A DNA stretch of 64,000 nucleotides. Origin: Endomychus coccineus (lineage: Eukaryota > Arthropoda > Insecta > Coleoptera > Endomychidae). The number at the start of each line of letters is the position of its first letter. Position 1 is the stretch's first letter. Under the pieces are notes generated by a model, which saw only the letters and a program-made list of their open reading frames with translations, had not been told where the DNA came from and did no database searches. This document shows, one piece after another, positions 45,401 to 57,400 of this stretch. Both the position numbers and the translations under genes were made by a program. The stretch is taken from the NCBI GenBank assembly GCA_958510875.1, contig OY294068.1, positions 68,674,633 to 68,738,632 of the forward strand, read 5' to 3'.

Positions 45401-48400
45401 TTATTGATATGGGCATAATTGCTAAATTAACTCTACATATAGATTACAATGTAGATCAAATATGAATATGGAAATATATGGTCTTATCTATCTCAGTAAT
45501 ATTCATTGATAAGGAAAAACTACTTGTAAACGGCAGCAACAACTTGTACATAATAATCAGACAGCGATTTAAGATATTCTAACTGTAAGGAATTAGGCAT
45601 TTGTGTAAACAGGAGTCCTTCACTCATTTTACCATGTATTTGTTAACACAGGAAATAGTTAATATTAATATTATGCAACTTTCCAAATAATAATAATAAC
45701 ACTTCGGAAGTTGGAGAATAAAACTCAAATTTTACACAAAACTTTTAACATTTAATTTAAAAAAAAGTTGATAACTCCTTGCTTTGAAAATGCCACAGTG
45801 TGGTGAAACAATTTGTCAGCATTTTTAAATTAAATGTTAAAAATTTTGTGATAAATTTGAGTTTTATTCTCCAACTTCCGACGTATTATGAATTTACACT
45901 ATGTAAACGCCGAAACCATAGATATAATAATAATAACATCTAACACTCAGAAATTCAAAATTTTTGACTTGACTATTGTCCACCTAAATTCGTGAATTTA
46001 CCCACTGTGCGCCTTATAGCTCCTCTTACATCCGACCGTAGCGACCCTGCGGCAAGAGTTGTAAGTTCACAGACTTGGGCTACGCTTTTAATATACGAGA
46101 CGCATTACCATTATATTATATCGTGGTTTCTACCCAGCGGATTCAAAGTCACGCACTATTTTTTTTCTAATTTTCACAACAGATTTTATTTTTCAATAAA
46201 CACGACCGGTTTCGACTTTTAGATCATTATCAAGTTAGCTAGAAACAACAGGTAGATTTATTTATACCTTGTAAAACTGTTTGATTTCTTCCTTAAGCCA
46301 ACGAAGTTCCATTTTTGGTTTGATTTTGAGAGTGATTTATAAGATAAAAATGCAAGTAAACAAACTATCCGAGGAGAAATATAGAAGTTACATAAAAAGC
46401 TTTCCATCTTAGGAATGAATAAACAAGAAAATCAGGAAAAACAATTATCTAAAGATACGAGTACTATAACATCAAATATTACCTTTCATCCTCGATTTGT
46501 CAATCTATCAACACTTCAGTTTAATGAAGAACAAACAAATGTATTAAACAAAGAACTCAAGTTCACACCACCTAATAATAAAATTGAAGAATTAATTGGA
46601 GTTCAAGCAGAACTAAATATCCAAACACAGAAATATCATTAATACCCCCACGCTACAGACACAAAATTACAGAAATCATCAAAAAATCAATAACCAAAAT
46701 CATATCAAAATAATAAAAAGTGTGTCAACGAAAATAGAAGAAGAGAACCTAATATCAAGCTAAAATGCAAGATATTCTAAGAAAGTTGGATATAGTTGAG
46801 ATCCCTAGAGACCCCACAAAATCCTTCATAAAAGAAATAAAAGAAGAATTGGAACATGCAGACTACCTGGCTAAAACATTATGGGAAAAAAGAAAACTGA
46901 TTCCAATGAACGACACCCGCCAAAAATGTACGGACTAATCAAACTTCATAAGGAAGTCTCTTATGTAAACGCTCCATCAGGGTAGTTAGCCAAATGTTTA
47001 AATCATAAATTCCAAGAAGTAACGAAATTCCATCCTCAGCATACCGTTTCAAATCCTATAGATCTCATAAATAAACTTTCTAAACACGCCTTTAAAAATA
47101 AAATTTGCTTGTCTCAAAATTATTTTCAATATGAATCAAAGTTTTATAAACAAAAATCAGGCCTCCCCATGGGTTTACCTCTGATATTTTTATGAATAGT
47201 CTGAAAAAATCTATTATGAAAAATTCTTTAACACAAAACAGAATCCTTTTTTGGTACCGTTATGTTGACGATGTTGTAGGTTTCCAAGGTTCCAATAGAT
47301 AGATCAATTTTTATAATTCATAAACTTTCTGAATTTGATAATTTCTAAACAAAATAATAAACTTTCATATAATATTTATAGAAAAGACACCTTCAATGAA
47401 GCGACCATTCCTATGGAATCTTTCATTCATATTAGTCATAAATTTGCAGCTTGTAATTCAATGATCCACTGAGCCTTTTCTATCTCTCTATCAGGAAAAG
47501 ATTTCAAGACAGAAATCAGTACAATTAAACAGATAGCTTTAAATAACAATATTCATATTCACTTCATTAATCGTAAGGAATAAAACAAATTTCGCAGTTA
47601 TTATATTCCATAACAGAAACACCAGAAAAGAAATATGCATATTTTAGTTATGTTGGCGAATTATCAAATAGTATGAGTAACTATTTTTCAAAATGTAATA
47701 TAACAACTTCCTTTTCTAGCGGCTTGAATCTGAGCAAATTACCATTTAATGCCAAACACAAAACAGACAAATACAAAAAATCCGGTATCTACAGGATTGA
47801 ATGGTGTGAGTGCCCAAAGACCTATGTCGGGCATACGGGTCGTAATTTTGAATCACGTTTCAAAGAACATACTTCCTCCGATAGTAAACTAGCAATCTTC
47901 GACCATATTAATTTTTCAAATCATAAAATAACAATAGATAATCGTAAAATCCTTCATTCTTGCAATAAAGGGAAGTCAATCAATCTGTTGGAAAGTTTGG
48001 AGATTAACAAATTGTGTAAAACCCCGAATTCAATACACTTAATACCCAATTAGACCTTAATCCCTCCCATTACGGAATCTGTGAACTTTATGTATAAATA
48101 ACTCTACGTGTTTCTGTATTCATTTGATAATGATGTAAAAGTTGAACCCGGTCGTGTTTATTGAAAAATAAAATCTCTTGTGGAAATTAGAAAAAAAAGT
48201 GTTCCATTTCATTTTATTCAGGAATATACCTAGACCACGCAACTTGACAGACTGCGGCACGTGCTATTGTTCGGCTTATGCGAAAGACCGCATAGCGGAA
48301 GCACTCACAGTTTCTCGTACAACGCACCCAAATTGTATAATGATCTTCCCAGTGAGTACAGACATTATATGTCCAACTTCAAAAAGAGACTTAATCGGCA

Positions 48401-51400
48401 CTTACTAGAAAAGTGACTGACAGTTTGGCCTCTAACCTGGCGTATTCTCTTTGGCTAAATTCTCTTCTCCGAGAGGTACTCGTAGATATTTTACTTATTT
48501 TCGCTTTTTCTAGGAGTAAATTACATACATTTATATTTTACCCTTTTATTAATGTACTATATTCCGCTATTTTTTACGATGTTTGTTATAGTTTTATATT
48601 TATTTTTACATTCACATCTATACTTTATATTTACATTTATTTGTAAAGATCCCCTAGAGGGATCTCCTTAGGGTTGAGTTGAAAAACAGCTACTGCTGAC
48701 ACTCTACCTTTTCTTATGAATAAAGTCGATTTATTATTATTATTATTATTATAAGGTGACACTTTCGGCACACTCCCTCAGTCCGTCTTAACCCTTCGGG
48801 CATGCGCAGCGTACTGACCGAACTCTTAGTTTATTTGTATTTCTTTATCGTCATTGTACAAAATAAATCATTTCTTTTTTTGATTATTGCTTGTTTTTTT
48901 ATAATTTTTTGAAGAAATTAGTCTAAATGCTGATAAAGCCTTCTTTATTGTTGTTTCCGCGTTCATCTTCATACATGTGGGTTTATACCTTATAATCCTA
49001 GATAAGTTTGCTAACCTGTTATCAAGAGCTGTAATATTACAAATCATCCATATTAGGGCCATGCTATATTACCATGCATGTGGATTTCTAGGATCTAGGG
49101 TGACCAAAATAAAACTTAGGACCAAAACACATTGCAAATTCATCAATTCACAAAAATTCACTATCTGATATGCATTATACACAGGGTTAGCAAAAGAAAA
49201 CGATCCAGGCAAATAACATGAAAACTAAATAAAATCGAAAAAAATGTATAGGATAGAAGTTACAGGATTTGAACGGGGACATCCGATGATGACCTTGAAA
49301 TGGTTTTTTGAAGGTCAACTTTTTTTTATGGGAACACATATTTTTTTTGATATTGGCAATCGAAAGAGCGGGAAATTTTGAGTACGACTACGTTTTTAAA
49401 TTATTAATTCAGGTTGACCTTGAAAAATTCATCTTTTGGAAGGTTTTTAACAATTTAATTAATATTTTAAAATCTTTTACGCAGAGCAGAATCTTGAAAA
49501 ATGCTTTGTACAAGTTTTTGTAGGAGTCGACGAGGAATGACCTTGAAAATGTTTTGTTTTTTTTTTAGGTAAACTTAGTTTTTTAAATTGAAACACATAT
49601 TTTTGACAATTTTGATATTGGCAAAGAGAAAATTTTTTTTATTCCCATGAGGCTTTTGAGCATTACTCAGAAACAAAGTCCCTTTTGAAATTACTAAAGA
49701 AGCGACATATATTAAATTATTTGAAATTGCATAGGGAGTACAATTTTTATTTAAGGAAACCCAAAAACACTTATTACGCTCTAGTAGTCAAGCGATCCCA
49801 AAAACAGCCACTGCGCATGCGTAGTAAACAAAGGAATCCAAATACTCCTACTGCGCATGTCATAATAGTAAAAAAAAAATATGTTACTTTTGACTAAATT
49901 ATTTATTTTTCGTAATAAATTAAAAAAAATAGCACATTAATATGATAAATATTGTGTACTACTATTGAGTGAAGATTTTTTTTTCAATAGCAATATTGAA
50001 AGCAAAATATTTCTTGGTCATAAAATTATAATAAAACTGTTTTGTCAATTTTTAATTTGCAAAAAAAGTAGGATAATTTATAATAAAGATAAAATAAATT
50101 TAAAACAATATCTAAAAAAAATTAATATTCGAGAAGTTTAAAAAAAAAGTTTTACAAAAGGCAATTTTTTCATGGTCAACCGGTATTAACAATTTAAGAA
50201 CCTAGTCGGACTCAAAAGGTTCTGTTCTTTCGATTGACATTGTCAAAATTGTCAAAAATATGTGTTTCAATTTAAAAAAAACAAGTTTACCTTAAACAAA
50301 AACCTAAAAACATTTTCAAGGTCATTCCTCATCGACTCCTACAACTTTTGTACAAAGCATTCTTCAAGATTCTGCTTTGCTTAAAAGATTTTAAAATATT
50401 AATTAAATTGTTAAAAACCTTCTAAAAGATGAAAATGTTTTCAAGGTCAACCTGTATTAATAATTTAAAAACGTAGTCGGACTCAAAATTTCCCGCTCTT
50501 TCGATTGCCAATATCAAAAATATGTGTTCTCATTTAAAAAAACAAAGTTGACCTTCAATAAACCCCATAAAAACCCTTTCAAGGTCATTTCAAGGTCATC
50601 ATCGGATGTCCCCCTTCAAACCCTGTAACTTTTATCCTAAACATTTTTTTCGATTCTATTTAGTTTTCAAGTTGTTTGACTTTTGCTCACCCTGTGTTAC
50701 ATATGTGTCGAAGTTTGGGTGCTATATTTCACATAGGTACTGCCAATTTTTAATGACTATGTTTTAGTATGAGATCGTAATAATTATAATTTATTTCTAA
50801 TATCGTATTTTCATTATTTTCCATTAGGATAACTTGCCCACACGAAAATGTATATTCTACATCTCCCGAAGAAATTGTTTCTAATGTTGGAACCACCACA
50901 GAAGAAATATTCAATTCAAGATCACGTGTGGATATTGTGGCACTGGACTATCCACTAATATTACTATCTGGTCCAGAATTAACTATATTCAATTTGGAAA
51001 CTCAAGATGTAATTAATGGCGAAGCTCCTAATTTGAAAAAAATATTCCCAGCAAGTCTGTAAGTTTATATGGTTCATTTATGTTAAGAATGATATGACGT
51101 AATGAATCAAGGTAAGCCGTTGTTGTCAGGTTGAGCAGGTTTTTAGTTTTTGAGTATAACTAACGATTTGATTCAATAAACTGTTTACAAAACAAAATTA
51201 GGAGTTCTTTACTTATATCAAATAAGACAAATTATTCATAATCTTAAATGCAATTGACAAACTGTTGGTGTTTACCAAATGTTTTTAGAAAATGAAGTAA
51301 GTACATAACCTACATACCATTGCTACTTCCACCTGAAAGATTTAGATAAAGATATGAAAAATTTACTTTCAACTTCAAGTCAATATTATTAATCCATACT

Positions 51401-54400
51401 ATGAACTTTAAAGTAAGCATTATTATTGGACGTATAGAATTTGCGCCTCATGAAATATACCACCTCCAGAAATATACAATATGCGCCTGAACTGAAAACA
51501 GGTCAAAAAAGAAATATGCATATGCAAACAGGTTTGGTCATTTAAATTTTTATTTTAGAATATTATATAACATAATAATACTTAATAATAATAATAATAT
51601 AACATATCATCATCATCAATTGAGGGGAGGGGGCTTAGCCCCCAGATACACCTAGGCCACATAGGTGGGCCCATTGTTGTCAGAAGCTTATTCTATTCTA
51701 GCAGGTTTGAGGCCCGTCAGAAACCCAGTATATTGCTAACGCTGGCTTCCATAAGTTCTTCTGACCGAAGTAACGGTGCTTGAGGGAAGTCAAACAAGGA
51801 TGGGAGAGGAAGTTTCTTCCACCTTTTTGCATTTCCTACATATAGGATCATCTGCGATGCCCATAATATGAAGGTGTTTGTTAAGACGACAGTGACCCGT
51901 TAGGATTCCAGTCATGTCGGAAGTTCCCTGTTTAGAGAAAAGCGTTTCTTTGAGAGCTCAGGCACAGGCTCTTTGATAAACAGCTTGGCCTGCCTCATAC
52001 GTGGTGATTCTCGCGCCACAAGTCAGACCACTCTTGTTGGCCCAGAAGGGGAGACCTCCACCGAATTTGATAAAGCGACCATTGGTTCCGGTCCCGCTTG
52101 GGAGTTAACCATTTCATTTCCTCCAACTTTACTGTGTCCAGGGACCCAGATGAGTTGAACTTTATTTCTCTGACTAGTTCAGCCAGTGTATCCCTACATT
52201 CTTTGACAAGCCTTGATGTGACTCTAGGTGACTTGAGAGCTCCCAGGGCCGACCGGCTGTCTGTGCAGGTCGGAAGCATAAGGAACCTACCACTAAGCTT
52301 CTCTTTATACAGGTCAGTTGGTGGTCTTTGGGTTCCTGTAACTTTGAACCTCATTAGTAATGGATTCAACATCATATAAAGTGTGTCTGTGATCGGATAA
52401 GGGCACTTCAGAAGACACTTTTCATTTCAAAACCTGAGCCTCCATTGCCCTAGATTCCCTAGAGCAAAGCGTCAGATCAATACATCCTGCCTTCCAGGCG
52501 TGAAATAGGTCGATGTTGACCCCTCTATAGAAGATCTCCATCTATGCAGAGTTGAGGAACTCCAACAACGCCTCCCCCCTATGATTGACACCGCTGCTTC
52601 CCCACTATGTGTGGTGGGCGTTGACATCGCACCCAAGATGAAGGGGGATCCCCAGCTCTTTACAGTATCGACATAATTCGCCCAACTCGATTGGAGGTAC
52701 ATGTTGGGACTCGTAAGGGAAATGGGCAGAAACTACCATCTCCAAGCTCCCAGAGCTATACCTTAAACTGACCGCTACTAGGTCCCTGTGAAGGAATCCC
52801 GGCATGGGAGTCACATTCACGTCTTTAGTGAATATGCGTTCAAGGACGGTCTACAGTTGTACAATAATTTAATGTACCCCTGGTTTGGGTCATGCTTCTT
52901 ACTTGACCCTGGTAGGCCCATGGTTCCTGAATCAGTGACAGATTAATGTTCTTTTCAATGAGCTTTTTGCACAGCACGGCAGCTAAAGACTTATCGTGCT
53001 GGAGATTGATGTTTTTTTTAAGTTTACCGACGTGATGGGAGCAAACTTTATACAAATCTTAGTTTTGGAGGAGTAGCTGTCTCGTGGGACCTCGGTAGAT
53101 AGCCCGATTTCGACAGCCGCCTCCTCCAGCGGACCGGCTTATCTTCCAATCCACCTTGTTTTGCCACAGGGCCCAAAAGGGATACCTGAGCCCTGTAAGC
53201 CTTAATGTAAGGCTGGAACTCGCATCTCCTTAAGAAGGTTGACCGACCGTTCATCCAGTCATACAAGTCTCAGACCCAGAGGTTCCTCCTTCCTTTCGAA
53301 TACTCCCATTTGGAAGAGTCCCTGGTTGCTTTTCCAGGCCATTTAAGATGACCTGGTTTGGAAAGTGCCTTTTCCAGGCACCCATATCATGTCTCTCTCC
53401 GTTTAGGAAGAGCTGAGGACTCCACTGCACGGAGATCGACCTCATCCCCCCAGGGTCTTAGGGCGACTACTGTATTTAGCAGTTACTCTTTGGAGGCGGC
53501 ATCCACTGCTGTTATTACCAGGCGCCTATTTCAAATCCTGGTGGAATGGAATCGTGGAGGGGTAATCTCCTCCGAAAGGGCTAAGATCACATCCCCCACG
53601 GCGTAATGACGCCGTTTAATGAAACTCCATCACCTCGGCTGAAGTAAACCGTTTCCAGGATGTCCTCTCTGAAGATAACAACCTGCAGAGTCTTATCCGT
53701 CGAGGTCGAAGCCGCTTGTGCGCAGCTACTAGCCCTATTCCCTGAAGGATTAGGGCGTTTGCATACGCATTTTTGGTCTTGCAGGGTAGGACCGGAGGAG
53801 CGAGTGCGTTTTAATACCCCCGCATCTCCGGATCCACCCGGCTGGGCCTTATTTAGTGTAGGAGCACCAAGGACCCTTTTGGAGGGGTCCGAGGACCCCT
53901 GTCTTTTGAGCGGTTTCGGGAGGGCTGTCTTCGGCAATGAAGCCACATATACCTTAGCCTCTTGCTTTTGACGCGCCCTCCTGCGCCGCTTTTTTGCCGA
54001 CCCTTATTTGTTGGGCCGATTAACTTCCAACCTATTCATTAGGGTGGCCAATTCCTCGGTCTGGGGACAGAACCCAGATGTTCCCTGTGAGGAGCCATCC
54101 GAGGTGGGTGTGGGGATGAGAAGTACATGTAGCCTGTGAAGATGAGAGGACTGAGGTCTCCTGTGAGGAGCCCTCAGATAGGAGTAAGGGATGCGAGTTG
54201 CCCTCTGGGGAATGGAAGGGTTTCGAGGACCCCTGCAAGGAGCCCTCTTGTTTGTTTTTTCATAGGATTCTCACGACTGTTGAGGAAATGCCGATGGAAG
54301 ACCTGATACGCCTAAGATTGGGCCTAGCTTCTCGGGGAACCGTCTCTAACCCAGACCATTCAGCAGAAGGCTCGGTATCTTAATACCTAAGCTTGGGGGC

Positions 54401-57400
54401 TGTTTATCGACCTCCCGGTATAGATCCGCTGTGTTCAGTAAAAAGCAGGGCCATCTCTGGTAGGATGCGATTTTCTATCACGCACAGACTGTCTTGGCTC
54501 GGCTTCCTCCGTTAACCATCATCTTTCTACCCCTAACATAACAAAATAAGAAATACCTAACACAGATTTAGAGAAATAAAGAGAAGAACCAAAAAAATTG
54601 TATGAGGAGCCCTCAGATAGGAGTAAGGGATGCGAGTTGCCCTCTGGGGAATGGAAGGGTTTCGAGGACCCCTGCAAGGAGCCCTCTTGTTTGTTTTTTC
54701 ATAGGATTCTCACGACTGTTGAGGAAATGCCGATGGAAGACCTGATACGCCTAAGATTGGGCCTAGCTTCTCGGGGAACCGTCTCTAACCCAGACCATTC
54801 AGCAGAAGGCTCGGTATCTTAACACCTAAGCTTGGGGGCTGTTTATCGACCTCCCGGTATAGATCCGCTGTGTTCAGTAAAAAGCAGGGCCATCTCTGGC
54901 AGGATGCGATTTTCTATCACGCACAGACTGTCTTGGCTCGGCTTCCTCCGTTAACCATCATCTTTCTACCCCTAACATAACAAAATAAGAAATACCTAAC
55001 ACAGATTTAGAGAAATAAAGAGAAGAACCAAAAAAATTGTATGTTGTATTATTAAATTTGGGGTTTGTTGAAATATGAAACGCATCTTGAAAATAGCATT
55101 CTGCTAAATTTTTTGTTTTTATATTTATTTATAAGCGATCTTAAAGTGTTTTGATTTTTCTTTAATTATATTTTTTTGGCTCTTTTCCCAAACTTTGAAT
55201 TTTGTAATACGTTGGAAACCTTTTAAAACTTTTAAAAATTTGCACAAATTTGGATGGAAATGATAAAATTCTGAGTTTAGTTTAGAATGAAAGAGGATTC
55301 ACATGAATTGGTAGTTCTGTATTTTGTTTCAGAATTTTCCGCCTACAATGTGGGAGGAAAGAGAGAATTTTCGTCAATATAATTGTCAACAATATAATCA
55401 TATCTCAACAGAGTATCATTTTTTTAGCAAATTTTCCGACGTCTTCAGGATCCAAATAAGTTAAACCGAAAGAATATCTCAACCATTTACTTATTTCAGA
55501 ATCTTTATTTCTATATTCGGTTGAGAGCCCTAATTATGAAATTTTTCTCCAAAATGCTTCCCAAGATTAAATCTACAGCCAACTTTAATTGATTGCCGTT
55601 TCAAAATCAGTTATTATGTATTTCAGATTCAACGATTTATTAAGTAATTCTATTTTTTAGTTTAGTAGTTCAAACAATTTTTGATAAGAATCTTTCTATT
55701 TGTTAAACAAAAGACAGTAGACAAGAGGAATGTAATATCAATTTTTTTCACCATGAATAGTGAATAATTGGGTGAAAAATTGAGTACAGTAGGAACATGT
55801 CTCATCCATAAAAACTCTTTTCACACAACACAACATTAAATTTGTATACAAGATAAGTTTATAATTTTACTGACTTTATCGTTAGCGATTAAAAATGTTT
55901 CATTTTTTATGGTTTTTATATTCATTTCATCCAGAATCGTTTGTACTTCGTCTATGGATGTTGGAAGCGGTGGTAACATATTTCTTCGAGCGGTATATAT
56001 ACTTCTCTTTGCAAAAATTATTGCTGAAGTATCCAGATTTTCGATGGACACTAAATCGTTAGTTACAATTTCTTTTTTTATAAATTTAGTTGAATTTTCA
56101 CACAGATCGTTCACAGCACTACACAATACATATATTCGAATTTTTCCAGCGTCTAATGGCTAGTCGTTATGGTTTTCATGTTCACGAATTACTCAATTTT
56201 CTTCACCAAAAGTATAACACGCGTCTTTGCAACTTTTGACGGTACACCTCCAACGCTTTTCTCCGTTTAATAACGTTCCTACTTTTCTGAATTTGAAGTT
56301 ATTTACACAAATCACTGCTTTGGTACTTGTGCCTCTTTTTGGTTCCATTTTTGGGCTATCATGCACAGCGGCACAAATAATAATGAATATTGGACTAATA
56401 TAAATCCCTTTATAATCTTCGGCAATATAAGGGTCCAGGTATGTTTTAAGAGAGGTGCAATGTGTATATTTAAAATTTAAAAACTTTCTTGATAAATGAG
56501 GCGCAAATTGTATCGGCCGTTATTATTTATGGAAACAAACAGTCAAAATACCCGATTATCAAAATATTGAAATCAATGCTACTTTCGATTATCTCAGTAA
56601 TAATATTTTACTAGGATGAATATAATATTTCAGCAATATATGGGTAAAGTTTGTTCAACATAATATGAAATAAAGAGCGTACTTTGGTAGCACCACATTC
56701 ATCACTCATTAGTTGAACGAAAACCGAGTGGAAGTTGAAAGAAAACATTCTTGACAACATTAATTTCGGTTACATCTTGCATATATTTTACGAGAGGTTC
56801 ATAAACGGTATAAGAAATAAAACCTCTGGTAACTAATATTTTCAAATAAAGGTATAAAAATTAAACTTCAGAAGAGGAAGCGTCCAGCTTTAAGTCGATA
56901 TCATTTATTTCTGTTGAATTTGCTGAGGTGATTATTAACTGCTGTTTTAATTGATGCTATTTTGGGCTATCCCATCAAAATAATGAATATTAATCCACTG
57001 CCTTAAACAGTATATTTCCTTTAGCAATGCACATTAAAAATAACACAGAATTATTCACTTTGTCAGTATGTCGAATAGTCTTCGCCCATATTCCTGGTCT
57101 TGGTTTTCCTAGTCTCTTTCCCCATAGCTACTGATTTTTCCATCGAACTACCATTTGTGCCAAATTGATCCCTATAGTAGTTAGTTATACCCAAAATGTG
57201 TTGAAAGGGGTTGAAAATGTAATGGTAAAGGGGTAGACAAATCACTTCGTTGATCATATGTTCCAGGTAACATAATTGTCGGCTACAGACACTGGTTGTG
57301 GCTTATTCATTTTTACCAAGATTAATAACAGTGGTTTGAAGATGTTATCATGATGTAGGTATGTTATTCCTACTTAAACTTTACTGTATATCACATTTCT

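Noticed and set aside
54198..54822. Two near-identical 61-74-codon plus-strand frames
   Set aside because: They are antisense by-products of the 439-bp tandem units at the 5' end of a minus-strand retroelement.
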